Shown here piece after piece: positions 10,801-18,923 of a stretch of DNA of 64,000 nucleotides. The stretch covers positions 62,001 through 126,000 of the forward strand of contig JABARQ010000005.1 in the NCBI GenBank assembly GCA_019186985.1, read 5' to 3'. Position 1 is the stretch's first letter. Each line of letters opens with the position of its first letter. Source of the DNA: Prosthecobacter sp. (GTDB taxonomy: Bacteria; Verrucomicrobiota; Verrucomicrobiia; Verrucomicrobiales; Verrucomicrobiaceae). Under the pieces are notes generated by a model. It did no database searches. It was not told the DNA's origin and saw only the letters and a list, made by a program, of their open reading frames with translations. The position numbers and the translations under genes are program-made.

Positions 10801-11240
10801 GCAGGGGGGATGGATGTGGCGATGGTGTAGGCGTTTGCCTCCGTCGTGGAGCCATTGAACTTCCAGGGGACAACCTGGAAGTGAACCGGAGTGCCCGCGC
10901 CCGAGCTGGGAATGCCTGTGGACACCCTGATCGAGGTGGAGTTGGGCGCCAGCTGGCTGACCGGATAAAAAGGACCGCTTGAACCAAAGCGGACGAAGAC
11001 CTGGTAGCCGTCTTCATCAATGGCGTTGTCCTTCCAGGTCACATACCAGGAATACCAGGCACCGCTGGGAGTGTTTTCCGTGTTGTTGTACGGGAAGCCG
11101 TAACGGGTGAACTCCACATGTCCCTCGGACGGTGCCGCAGGAGGAACGGCTGCGGCATCCCCTGTCATCAAATGGATCAGGCCGGTCAGGAGGAGCAGCA
11201 GGCAGGGGATGGGGCGGACCGCCGGAGGTGGGGTGTTCAT
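4839..11240 (-). CDS. Giant secreted Fn3/cyclophilin/Ig protein (paralogue 1)
   Basis: This 2133-residue protein starts with a signal peptide (to about residue 31). Order of parts, by approximate residue: four fibronectin III-like domains (36-510) with repeated KDNSS/GYEV motifs; an Ig-like putative domain with the LPPGL...GTP pattern (512-600); a cyclophilin domain (632-830) with FHRLVPGFVLQGG; a cadherin-like second half (830-915); three Ig domains (915-1180); another LPPGL domain (1182-1270); an unrecognised module (1273-1673); five Ig domains (1674-2133). No C-terminal anchor, autotransporter barrel or sorting signal is visible. It is probably an extracellular adhesin or scaffold, which is inference. 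Its neighbour upstream is a full-length paralogue 99 bp away. Confidence 0.85.
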   Translation of the reverse strand: MNTPPPAVRPIPCLLLLLTGLIHLMTGDAAAVPPAAPSEGHVEFTRYGFPYNNTENTPSGAWYSWYVTWKDNAIDEDGYQVFVRFGSSGPFYPVSQLAPNSTSIRVSTGIPSSGAGTPVHFQVVPWKFNGSTTEANAYTIATSIPPADGKSALAPPDGLTATSLDLDPSPTNVVADDGQVVLTWNDNSSQELHYALEMREFTGTDGAWTFIGVVPFNTTTTTLSNRTVLPSSTSTQVNRLQLVPGKTYEFKVRTGRGYVAGVPNFSEGANTSNPAQTTSPHFTVPALRAPSDLSAAANGESMITLSWKDNSSNETGYEVQYRTLGDTAPPWETLGTLGENVSSVNVPVPQKATAEFQVRAVYKYRPTGATSDTTLYSGFSPIVTSGAADFLPPSNLTAAPSGVAHTIDLTWTDKSSTEQGFNIYCRPAGTTGTFNFCRALQPNVTKVSVDSYTTGNPLTANPPTTQDPGGTLTFTSFTAGNAYEFVVRAVGTNESSVFSLDSNTAVATARDGFTSRLYQPITQGQAFTHTVTLSNQAAVSPFTATGLPPGLLFNASNGEITGTPSESGYFPVTLRATYSAGHTAEVTLMLRVLPAPGSPVMAEDAGIGDRTVGLNDPMLIPLNGRFTDADTEFAVKIDTTKGAMDLGLYYSLAPETVTNFANYVLNGDYTNMVFHRLVPGFVLQGGFLKAVAAPRSFTRVTARPSPPNEPGISNLRGTVAAAKLGARDSTAYRAATSSTNPRDDTYGYVGNPDSASIDFFFNLANNSTNLDNQNGGFTAFARVATPGLSVMDAIAALPRGSYIDNNSGSTYNPDLDKRIIIDGSLTPFSGIPIDASTVPPDMDITKTVRVNSISFINPVTYTVDSQATDIATVIVENGSQLRVTGLKAGTRPVILTAKDIDGNTATMNFSINVQPGYKRPVITKQPVPVVAKAGTKVVYTVKAAGTSLVYRWRKDGEEIPGQTGAGSATYTIPSVQVAEEGLYDVIVSNDAEAVLSSRVRLDVVKPPVIGDPLPHKLVEAGSELKLETDLDAGSPSPSFTWKRGISTVKNQTGRTLLISSATLADAGIYQAFARNSAGTATSTQATVVVIQKFNQLQVEKPGTLVRINAPAAGPDLLYQWYKDGNKINAGTARFSGTQDAVLTIESADPTLDVGVYTCEIEAPEGLGTHMSGEVQLALSNKPILNPLTGAYALRDGIVGNGYQYYLPYDRTANNNASSYTITGLPPGLTYDKTSGLIYGRPTKAGSFNIRATAANKAGASDPVTGVLRIYPLGAGLCGTFAANVSPSTALNDNKGGRIQVTVTDNGSFSGSLQMGKDSYNLKGTLVIYDTVTDSSGNSYIAYAGLVQLPRKGQATLNLIVQIIEGTNSFSGSIYDSSTTATFSGHRLIWDRTRRPLSSRTEIFNIALEPETSRVGQQDTPQGAGYASLTLNGSGTTSLAGKLADGTTLTSSSFASQTLAAENEAQTTTRLEIQTDFFLRLNKDTASLMPSLKLVLNSTSRQNLTGQSFNRVVGQARWIKALQPASERTYQPGFSATTLSATGALYVPPGTNRVVMGLPNVAGNAILGFSEGGLASAAPNPDIPTFRITSSHVGSITDANPADVSFSVTPSTGLFRGSFKLSDSRKVGFEGLCINDSVSDPEYGSPYRPPSGAGFFLLPGTTPSLSKSAILSGRVSLKAPTITFTTQPASQIVDESTLSQSVTVSFTAAATGLPGIVYQWFRNGEPITAATGQTYTIVGVGAAHVGSYVCVASSGVLQTASNTATLSLKTPVTSVTITRSPADASVAAGTAVTYTAAATGSEEIFYQWYFGTNPIEGATGKTYTFVAQTASSGAYKVTARNAKNAEGTSVASEPDNLNVIEPVTVVTATRTPANTALRPETSVTFEAAANGTGTKEYQWYKGTDLITGATSSTYYIASLNYSDAGTYRCEVKNEANGNPVSSNDLILEIRDLIYNVVASREPLDEYVAVGTATVTFGVDAQGGGVRTYTWKKGGQAVPGGDSQFLTLNNVAAGDSGIYVCHVSSDLDPEGMDSNPVQLLVIEPVTTATLTLQSPAVTTVAPNTTLTFDVDSDGGGTKTYILRRDNVEIKTETSSTLTTDVGDVPGTYVYKVQVINPITPGGVLSNNITIIVQAP

Positions 11241-11339
11241 GTCAGGGGCGGATGGGGAAAAATGAGAGAGGACATGCCTGGATCAGGCATGCTGGGGTCA
11301 CGGGATCGAGTTTAGGAAAAAGAGGTTGGGAGAGCTTTG

Positions 11340-14300
11340 TCAATCAATCACCAGCGGCACTGCGGAACTGGTGACACCGCTGGTGGAGACAATGTTTTTG
11401 ACCACGACGTCATAGCTTCCCTCATCCTCCTCGGATGCCGAGGAGATGACGAGGCTGGGGCCGGTGGCGTCGGGAACAGGGGAGCCGTCCTTGCGCCACT
11501 GATAGGTGAGGTTCTGCGTGGAGCCCGTGACAAAGACGGCGAAGGTGACCTCGCTTCCTGCGGGCAGGGAGGCATTCTCCGGGGTGCGGCCCACGCTGGT
11601 GATGTTCACCGGAGCGGCCACGACGAGAGGCACGCCGGAGGAGGTCACGCCGGCAGGGGTGAGGCTGTTGGTGACGGTGACGGTGTAGGTGCCGCTGTCT
11701 GCCTCCGCAGACGGGTTGATCACCAGGGTGCCGGAGCTTGCCCCGCTGATGATTTCCCCATCGCGCCTCCATTCATAGACCGGCGAGCTGCCGTCGGAAA
11801 CCGCCGTGAACGTGACCTGGGTTCCCGTGGCGACGGCGGAAGTGCCCGGTGATCGGCTCAGGGTCACGGTCGTCACCGGGGCAAGGACTCCGAGGAAGAC
11901 GGTGTTGCTCAGCACGCCTCCGGTGGTGACGATGTTTCTGACGACCACGTCATAGCCTCCGACATGGGAGGTGTCCGCCGAGTCAATCGTGTAAGTCGGC
12001 CCCGTGGCGCCAGGGATGGCGATGGTGCCCTTGCGCCATTGGTAGGTCAGGTCCTGTGTGGAGCCCGTGACCGTGACGGAGAAGGTGACGGGTGAACCCG
12101 GAGCCACATCGGCATCTGAAGGCGTTCGTCCCACCGAGGTGATGTTCACCGGCTGGGCAACGGCAAGAGGAACGGCGGTTGAGACGACCTCCGTGGAGGT
12201 CACGACATTGGTCACGGCGACGGTGTAGGAGCCGGCATGATCCAGGGTGAGCGAGTCGATGACATAGGTCGATGCATTGGCACCGGTGATGTTGCTGCCG
12301 TTGAGCCTCCATTGATATTGAGGCGAGGTGCCGTTCGCCGTGGCGGTGAAGGTGACCTTGGTGCCGGTGGCGAGCGTGGTTCCCGCGGGTGATCGGGAGG
12401 CTGAGACGGTGGTGACCGGCGTGTTGACGCTCAGGGTGGCCGCCGATGAGGTGACGACGCTGGAGCCGTTGGTGATGACGCATTCGTAGGTGCCTTCGTC
12501 ACTGGTCTTGGTGACGCTGCTCAGGTAGAGGGTGGCGGAGGTGGCGTCGACGATGGAGGTTCCATTCTTGCGCCACTGATAAGTGACGACACCCTGGCTG
12601 GAGACAGCGACGGCAACCGTGAACGAGACCGGGGTTCCAGGGTTGACTGTCTTGGAAACCGGCTGGGTTGTGATGGTGAGCGGAATGCCGCGGAGGAGGG
12701 CGACGCCTGAATGAATCCTCTGCGGTGTCAGGCTTGTCTTAAGTTCGGGAAGCAGGAAGTAACCCGCTCCGCGTCCGGCCGAACCAGGGATTTCACTGGC
12801 GAGCACCGTGCCGCTGCCATTTTTGATTTCAGGCGTGGTGGGAATGGTGGGAATGATGATGCCCTGATAGGCAACGTTCCGGATCTCATTGTTGATGCCG
12901 TCCTTGAGCTCAAACCTGCCGCTGTAGGTTCCTGTGGCGGCATTGATGGCCAGGGTGGTCTTGGCGGTAGATGACGTCGGGTAGCTGACGCCCTGGAGCG
13001 TGCTGATGCTCAGGGTGCGGTCAGGAACTCGTGAAACGGAGCCGATGCCTCCCTGGGCAAACTTGACCTCGGCATTGGAGGATGTGTTGGGGAGGCTCAT
13101 GACAATCTTGCCGGTCGGCGGGCGTACATAAATGGTTCCGAGGATGTTGAGGAAGACCTCCGGGAAGCCTGCCTGGTAGTTTCGCTCGGAGCCTGGCTGG
13201 ACGGATTTGTTCCAGCGCGCCTGACCGCTCACCCTCAGCTTGGCGCCTTCGCTGCTGGTCAGGAGGCTGTCGCCGATGTCAAGCCGGGCCATGATGGAGC
13301 CCGTGTTCTTGTAAAGCATCGCAAACAGCAGGGTCTCGCCTCCGGGTCCCAGCAGGGAGCTGGAGGTGATGCTGGTTCCATCCGCCAGCCTGCCGGAGAT
13401 GGTGCCAAGCCCTTTGCCGTTGACCTTCATGGACAGATAGCCGCTGCCCTGGGGGATGCTGGCGTCGCCGATGTCATCCTCGGAGGAAAGGTCGAGGGCC
13501 ATGTTGTAAATGATCTGGGTCGGGGTTGATCCATAGGGGCAGGGGTTCCAGGTTTCATGCCAGGGCAGGCGGAAGCCGCTGATGCCGACCGAGTGGGTGC
13601 CGTCGCTCAGGAGGCCGGTGATGTATCCATAGGCCGAGTCTGCTTCGAAGCTGAGCGTGAGCACGGTCTTGTTCTTGCGGGTGAACTTGACCAGGCTTTG
13701 ATAACTCAAGTTGGACGGGTTTGACAGGCCGAGCCCGATTCCCAGTGAACCTGCCGCATTGAGCACCTCGGTTCCAAGCGTGATCTTGGCCGTGTAGGCG
13801 CCGGTTTCGGTGACGGTGAGATCAATCCGGCCGCCCCTGCCGCCATTCAAGGCATCGGAGGCGCCGACGGTGCCGGCAAAGATTCCAGTGTTTGCGGGCG
13901 GCAGCGCGGTGACCACCAGGTCTCCCTGTGCCGCAGGTGCGCTTGTGCCGGCCAGGTTGGAAGCGGTGGCTGAGAGCTTGTAGGTTCCGGCCTTCGTGGG
14001 GCGTCCGCTGATGACACCGGTTCGGGTGTCGAACTTCATGCCAGGAGGAAGGCCGGTCAGGGTGAAGCGAGAGGGGGTGTGGATGTCGAACTTGGAATAA
14101 GGCAGCATCCAGCGGTATTCGATGCCGATGTAGGCGGGGGGCGGCGCATTGAGGCCTGTCAGTGCCGGAAGCACGGGATCGGTGACGCAGAGCAGCCGGG
14201 TGACACCGGTGGTCATGGTGCCCAGCCCGTCGGGCAGGGTGATGACACAGTCGTACTGGTCAATGTCCTCGGCCGTGCAGGCGCTGATGCTCATGGACGG

Positions 14301-17300
14301 CGTCTGTACTCCTGAAAACCTCTCCCTGTTGGTGAGGATGTCGACCCCTGCCTTCCGCCACTGATACTGGATGTCAGGGCCTGCGGCCTCCGCCTTCAGC
14401 ACCGCCACGGCGCCCTGCTTCTGGACCACGGTCCTGGCGGACTTGTCCACGACAAACACCCTGGATTCATTGCTGGGAGAGGACTTGCCGACGCTGTTGG
14501 AGGCCGTGGCCGTGTAAACGCCTGCATCCGCAAGCTTGGCGGACTTGATGTTCAAGGTGGAGCTGGTTTGTCCCGCGACTGCCGCCGCGCCTTTTTTCCA
14601 CAGGATCGAAGGCGCTGGCGCCCCGGTGACGTCAGAGACTTGAAGGGTGAGCGGGCTGCCGGCCTCAACCACCTTGAACACCTCCAGAGCGCCGACGGCG
14701 GGGAGGGTTCGGATGTCGAGCCTGGCCGGGGCGCTGATTCTCGTGGCGCTGCCGTTGCTGACCACGACGTCGTAGCTTCCGGCATCAGCCGGCTGGACGT
14801 TTTCGATCACGAGGGTCTTGCTGTTTGTGCCGACGTTCAGCCCGTTCCTGCGCCACTGATACTGAAGCTCGGCCCCGGTTGCGGTGACGGTGAAAGTGGC
14901 CTTGGCTCCCTGGAGCACGGCTGTTGAAACGGGATGCCTGGTGATGGCGGCCGGTGCATAACCGGTGCGCGTCTCCACGGTGAAGCTCTGGCTGGAGGAT
15001 CGGTTGTCGAGGTCGACGGCGCTGACGGTCACCGATGTCAGGCCGCGGATCAGTCCGGTGAGGAGGAGGTCATTGCCATCGATTTCAGCGCGGACGATGC
15101 CGGTCGGATTGGAGTTCACGATATAACGGATGGAAGGCACAAGGTAAGCCTTCCTGATCTGGATGGTCTTGTTGATGTCCATGTCGGCGGGGGCTGTGGC
15201 CGCGTTCATGGGGATGCCGGAAAGCGGCGTCAGGGATCCGTCGACCACGACCCGCTTGTCGAGGCTGGGTGAATAGGACGTGTCGCTGTTGGTGTCTTGA
15301 TAGGTGCCCGCAGGCAGCGCGGCGATGGAGTCCACCACGCTCATGGCGGCGTTGCTCAGGCGGCCGAAGGCGGTGAAACCGCCGTTTTGGTTGTCCAGGT
15401 TTTCCGCGTTGTTGCCAAGGTTGAAGAAAAAATCCGTGGTCGCGCTGTCGGGGTTGCCGACATAGCCGAACTGCTCATCCCTGGCGACCGTGCCGGAGGA
15501 AAGGGCGGCATAGGAGGTCCGTGCGCCAAGCTTGGCGGCGGCCACGGTGCCTCGCACGTTGCTGATGCCAGGTTCATTGACGGGGGATGGGCGCTGGGCA
15601 ACGCCTGCAAAGGAGCGCGGGATTGCGGCCGCCCTCATGCTGCCTCCCTGGAGGACGAAGCCGCTGGCAAGGCGGTGGAAGACCACATTGTCGTAATCGC
15701 CTGACTCGACATAGGACAGGAAGTTGGCCACGGCATCGGGGGCGAGGCTGGGAAAGAGCTGGATGTCGATGTTGCCCTTGGTGGTTTCCAGGCGGACACC
15801 GGACTCGGCATCGGCGTCCACGAACTTGTCAGAAAGGGGGATGCGAAGCTTGGCGCCGATGCCCAGGAGAAGGTTGGGAAGCTTTCCGGGCACCACGGCC
15901 GGGGAAGTCGCGGTTTTCAGGATTCTCAGGGTCAGGGGGGCGGAGGCGGTCGGGGCGTCGACGAAGCTGGCGGTCATCGTGCAGTGGAAGACGCCAGGGC
16001 TGGTCGGAGTACCGCTGAGGATGCCCGTGCCCTGATCGAAGGCCAGGCCGGCGGGCATGCCGCTGATGTTCCAGCTGGTGCGGTTGACGGCATTGGAGGT
16101 GGCCGCCTGATAGGAGAAGGACACCCCCACCTGGCCGGGGTGGTGGTTGCGGCTGGTGAATCCATCAATCACCGTGGCTGCGGCGGTGTTGCTGTCGGCG
16201 GAAAACGTCGTTTCATTGCTGCCCACGGCCCTGACCACGAATTCATGGAGGGTGCCGGCTTCGAGGGAGACAAACACGGGTTTTCCATCGGCATCCTGGC
16301 CGTCCTGGCGTGAATTGACGCTCACCCTGGTGACGTTCTCCCTGACCGCCCTGGCGAAGAACCAGTCCTGGGTCCCCTGCGGGCGTGTGTAGACATTGAA
16401 GCCGACTTCGGTGGTGGAATTGTCCTTCCAGGCCAGGTTGGCCGCGCGGGCCATGCCTGAGGTGCTGGCGGTCAGCTCCGTGGGTGCGGCAAACGAGCCG
16501 TTGCTGGAGACGATGTTTGAAGGGGCGCTGCGGAGGGTGGTCGCCGTGCTGCTGCCGGAGGGCGTGTAGGTGTAGACAGCGACGACGCGCCAGTCATAAG
16601 AAGCTCCCTGCGGCAGGAAAAACTGCGCACTGGTGGCATCCTCCGAAGCAGTCGAAAAAACGGTGAAGGCGTCCTCTGCTGACGAAGCTGCATCCCGGTA
16701 CTGGATTTCATAACCGGTCTCATTGGCCGAGTTGTCGAGCCAGTTCAGACGCAGGGCGTTTTCCCGCAGGCTGGTGGCGCTCAGCTGGGTGGGGGCGGCG
16801 AGTTCGGGAACCTGGAGAGGGACGATGTTGGACCAGCCTGAGGCATTCGAAGTGCCGGCGCTTGCCTGTCGCGTGGCTCGAACTCGGAATTCATAGCTGG
16901 CTCCTGGCATGAGCCTGGCCCTGAACTGATGGCTGACCGAGTTGCTGGTTGACTGGCCGGTGAAGTTTTTCCCGGAGAGGTTCGTGAAGCCCAGCGTTTG
17001 GAACTCCACAGCCGGGTTTTTGACTTCGCGAAAGTCAACCTGATGATACAGCTCCGAGTTGCTGCGGTCCACCCAGCTCAGCCTGAGGGTGCCGTCATTG
17101 ATGTTGCTCACGGCAGGGGAGCCCGGAGAGGTGAGGTCCGAGGCCGTTCCTTCAGGAATGGTGAAACTGAAGGCCGGCGAGGTGCTGGTTTCAATCCTTG
17201 TTCCGTTGTACTTCCAGGCAACGACCTGGAATTGAACGGCTTTTCCGGCCTCCAGTGCGCTGACAGGCGTGATCAGGGCCTGGGTGCTGCTGGCAGCCGC

Positions 17301-17582
17301 GCGCGCAGCCGTGAAGGCCGCCCCCTCGGGCCCCTTCATCTTGATCTCAAACCCCTCCTCGTCGACCGAGTTGTCCTGCCACTGCACGACATAGGACTGC
17401 CTGCTGCCGACATAAATCTGCCCCGCTGAGTCGATGCCCGCCTTTGAAAAATCCACCAGGGTGACAGTGGGGGCCGCCGGAGGAGCGGCGATAGCAGCAA
17501 GTGAGAGGGCGGTTAAAAAAATCACGCATGCCCTGCTCAGGTTTTTTGAACGTGATTGGTTAGGTGGGGGGAGGAGGGGCAT
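11340..17582 (-). CDS. Giant secreted Fn3/cyclophilin/Ig protein (paralogue 2)
   Basis: This 2080-residue protein has the same domain order as the gene downstream, so the two look like a tandem duplication. After a signal peptide (to about 33) come four Fn3-like domains (37-490), an LPPGL-type Ig domain (490-570), a cyclophilin domain (593-787, FHRLASGFVLQGG), a cadherin-like half (787-880), three Ig domains and another LPPGL domain (880-1228), the unrecognised module (1230-1632), and Ig domains to the end. The last 360 residues are two copies of an A-B Ig pair. The final residue follows directly on an Ig strand, with no anchor. Function is unknown; surface or secreted location is inferred from the signal peptide and domains. 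Confidence 0.85.
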   Translation of the reverse strand: MPLLPPPNQSRSKNLSRACVIFLTALSLAAIAAPPAAPTVTLVDFSKAGIDSAGQIYVGSRQSYVVQWQDNSVDEEGFEIKMKGPEGAAFTAARAAASSTQALITPVSALEAGKAVQFQVVAWKYNGTRIETSTSPAFSFTIPEGTASDLTSPGSPAVSNINDGTLRLSWVDRSNSELYHQVDFREVKNPAVEFQTLGFTNLSGKNFTGQSTSNSVSHQFRARLMPGASYEFRVRATRQASAGTSNASGWSNIVPLQVPELAAPTQLSATSLRENALRLNWLDNSANETGYEIQYRDAASSAEDAFTVFSTASEDATSAQFFLPQGASYDWRVVAVYTYTPSGSSTATTLRSAPSNIVSSNGSFAAPTELTASTSGMARAANLAWKDNSTTEVGFNVYTRPQGTQDWFFARAVRENVTRVSVNSRQDGQDADGKPVFVSLEAGTLHEFVVRAVGSNETTFSADSNTAAATVIDGFTSRNHHPGQVGVSFSYQAATSNAVNRTSWNISGMPAGLAFDQGTGILSGTPTSPGVFHCTMTASFVDAPTASAPLTLRILKTATSPAVVPGKLPNLLLGIGAKLRIPLSDKFVDADAESGVRLETTKGNIDIQLFPSLAPDAVANFLSYVESGDYDNVVFHRLASGFVLQGGSMRAAAIPRSFAGVAQRPSPVNEPGISNVRGTVAAAKLGARTSYAALSSGTVARDEQFGYVGNPDSATTDFFFNLGNNAENLDNQNGGFTAFGRLSNAAMSVVDSIAALPAGTYQDTNSDTSYSPSLDKRVVVDGSLTPLSGIPMNAATAPADMDINKTIQIRKAYLVPSIRYIVNSNPTGIVRAEIDGNDLLLTGLIRGLTSVTVSAVDLDNRSSSQSFTVETRTGYAPAAITRHPVSTAVLQGAKATFTVTATGAELQYQWRRNGLNVGTNSKTLVIENVQPADAGSYDVVVSNGSATRISAPARLDIRTLPAVGALEVFKVVEAGSPLTLQVSDVTGAPAPSILWKKGAAAVAGQTSSTLNIKSAKLADAGVYTATASNSVGKSSPSNESRVFVVDKSARTVVQKQGAVAVLKAEAAGPDIQYQWRKAGVDILTNRERFSGVQTPSMSISACTAEDIDQYDCVITLPDGLGTMTTGVTRLLCVTDPVLPALTGLNAPPPAYIGIEYRWMLPYSKFDIHTPSRFTLTGLPPGMKFDTRTGVISGRPTKAGTYKLSATASNLAGTSAPAAQGDLVVTALPPANTGIFAGTVGASDALNGGRGGRIDLTVTETGAYTAKITLGTEVLNAAGSLGIGLGLSNPSNLSYQSLVKFTRKNKTVLTLSFEADSAYGYITGLLSDGTHSVGISGFRLPWHETWNPCPYGSTPTQIIYNMALDLSSEDDIGDASIPQGSGYLSMKVNGKGLGTISGRLADGTSITSSSLLGPGGETLLFAMLYKNTGSIMARLDIGDSLLTSSEGAKLRVSGQARWNKSVQPGSERNYQAGFPEVFLNILGTIYVRPPTGKIVMSLPNTSSNAEVKFAQGGIGSVSRVPDRTLSISTLQGVSYPTSSTAKTTLAINAATGTYSGRFELKDGINNEIRNVAYQGIIIPTIPTTPEIKNGSGTVLASEIPGSAGRGAGYFLLPELKTSLTPQRIHSGVALLRGIPLTITTQPVSKTVNPGTPVSFTVAVAVSSQGVVTYQWRKNGTSIVDATSATLYLSSVTKTSDEGTYECVITNGSSVVTSSAATLSVNTPVTTVSASRSPAGTTLATGTKVTFTATANGTSPQYQWRLNGSNITGANASTYVIDSLTLDHAGSYTVAVTNVVTSTEVVSTAVPLAVAQPVNITSVGRTPSDADVAPGSPVTFSVTVTGSTQDLTYQWRKGTIAIPGATGPTYTIDSADTSHVGGYDVVVRNIVTTGGVLSNTVFLGVLAPVTTVTLSRSPGTSAVATGTQVTFTAVSDGSSPVYEWRRDGEIISGASSGTLVINPSAEADSGTYTVTVTNSLTPAGVTSSGVPLVVAAPVNITSVGRTPENASLPAGSEVTFAVFVTGSTQNLTYQWRKDGSPVPDATGPSLVISSASEEDEGSYDVVVKNIVSTSGVTSSAVPLVID
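11343..12420 (-). repeat. Two-unit higher-order repeat of Ig domain pairs, about 540 nt each
   Basis: Within the 3' end of the second giant gene, an A-type Ig domain (starts PVTTV, then SRSP) alternates with a B-type domain (starts PVNITSVGRTP). The order is A-B-A-B, with unit starts near 12420, 12153, 11880 and 11612. A domains resemble each other more than they resemble B domains, and likewise for B. The unit that was duplicated was therefore the pair, about 180 residues. Confidence 0.75.
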
Positions 17583-17734
17583 GGAATGGGAGTGAGGTCT
17601 GCCTGATGAGACAAACCTGCACCTGTTGTTTGCTCGAAAAGAATACCCGTCTTGTGATTACAAAGTCAATCCTTAAGCTGGCCGGAAAACTTTTCTCGCC
17701 TTCGCTGGCAATTCCGGCAGGATTTTTGTCCGCC

Positions 17735-18916
17735 ATGCAACGATCCTGCCTCGCCCTTCTTCTCGCCTCCATCTCCGCAGCCGCCGACGTGACCCCCGGC
17801 TTCAGGTCCCAGGAGATCGATTCCAATGTTGGAATTGGCTACGGGCTTGCGATTGCGGACGTCAATGGTGATGCCCGCAATGACATCCTGCTGTGTGACA
17901 AGGATGCGATCGTCTGGTACCAGAATCCGTCCTGGCAGAAGCATGTCATCGTCGAGAAACTGACGGAGAAGGACCATGTCTGCATCGCTGCGCGTGACAT
18001 TGATGGTGACGGCAGGTGCGAAATCGCCATCGGGGCCGAGTGGAATCCCGGGGACACCGTGGGGAGCGGTGCGGTTTTTTACCTGATGCCCCCGGCGGAC
18101 CGGACCCAGCGCTGGAGTCCGGTGAAGCTGTCTCATGAACCCACGACGCATCGGATGAAGTGGGTTCGCAATCAAGCGGGACGCTACGATCTAGTCGTGG
18201 TGCCGCTGCATGGGCGGGGCAACAAGAACGGTGAAGGGGCCGGGGTGCGGGTGCTGGCCTATCACAAGCCTGAGGATGCCAGCCAGCCCTGGAACACCAG
18301 CCTGGTCACGGATGCCATGCACATGACGCACAATCTGGACATTGTGCCGGCGGGTTCCTCAGCCGAGGCTGAATCCCTGCTGCTTTGTGGCAAGGAAGGT
18401 GTCCTGAGGCTGGACCCTTCAGATGCAGGGTGGCGTTCACGCTGGATCAGCAGGCATGACCAGCCGGGCCTGCAAGGGGCCGGGGAGGTGCGCTGGGGGG
18501 CCTTTGCCGGGGGGCAGCCGTATGTGGCGACGATTGAACCCATGCATGGCAACCAGGTGGTGATCTACACACCACCTGCCAACGGCCCCAAGGACGGTCT
18601 CTGGCAGCGTCGTGTGCTGGATGACTCGCTGGTCGACGGGCATGCGGTTGCCTGCCATGACCTGCTGGGTTTGAACAACCGGCAGGTCGTCGTCGGCTGG
18701 AGGGCGCATCACAAGCTGGGCAGCCGCGTGGGGGTGAAGCTTTTCTACACCACCAAGGAGGATGGCGGCGGCTGGCAGCAGCATCTGCTGGATGACAACA
18801 CCATGGCCTGTGAAGATGCCATGGGGGCGGACCTGGATGGCGACCGTGACGTGGACATCGTGGCCGCAGGGCGTGCCACCAAGAACCTGAAAATCTACTG
18901 GAACCAGCGTCAGTAG
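17735..18916 (+). CDS. Secreted FG-GAP/VCBS repeat beta-propeller protein
   Basis: The 393-residue product has a short signal peptide (MQRSCLALLLASISAAA) and calcium-loop-like FG-GAP motifs: DVNGDARNDI near 40, DIDGDGRCEI near 90 and DLDGDRDVDI near the C-terminus. The layout resembles the propeller part of fungal aldos-2-ulose dehydratase-like proteins, often annotated only as VCBS repeat protein. I chose ATG 17735 because the upstream in-frame extension from 17564 overlaps the divergent giant gene and lacks signal-peptide character. Its stop lies 7 nt from the convergent sulfatase stop. A carbohydrate-related role is suggested only by the sulfatase neighbours. Confidence 0.75.
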   Translation: MQRSCLALLLASISAAADVTPGFRSQEIDSNVGIGYGLAIADVNGDARNDILLCDKDAIVWYQNPSWQKHVIVEKLTEKDHVCIAARDIDGDGRCEIAIGAEWNPGDTVGSGAVFYLMPPADRTQRWSPVKLSHEPTTHRMKWVRNQAGRYDLVVVPLHGRGNKNGEGAGVRVLAYHKPEDASQPWNTSLVTDAMHMTHNLDIVPAGSSAEAESLLLCGKEGVLRLDPSDAGWRSRWISRHDQPGLQGAGEVRWGAFAGGQPYVATIEPMHGNQVVIYTPPANGPKDGLWQRRVLDDSLVDGHAVACHDLLGLNNRQVVVGWRAHHKLGSRVGVKLFYTTKEDGGGWQQHLLDDNTMACEDAMGADLDGDRDVDIVAAGRATKNLKIYWNQRQ

Positions 18917-18923
18917 CCGAGGC

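Noticed and set aside
11343-12420. CRISPR-like regular repetition
   Set aside because: The period is 540 nt, in frame, and encodes Ig domains. There are no short identical repeats with unique spacers anywhere in the window.
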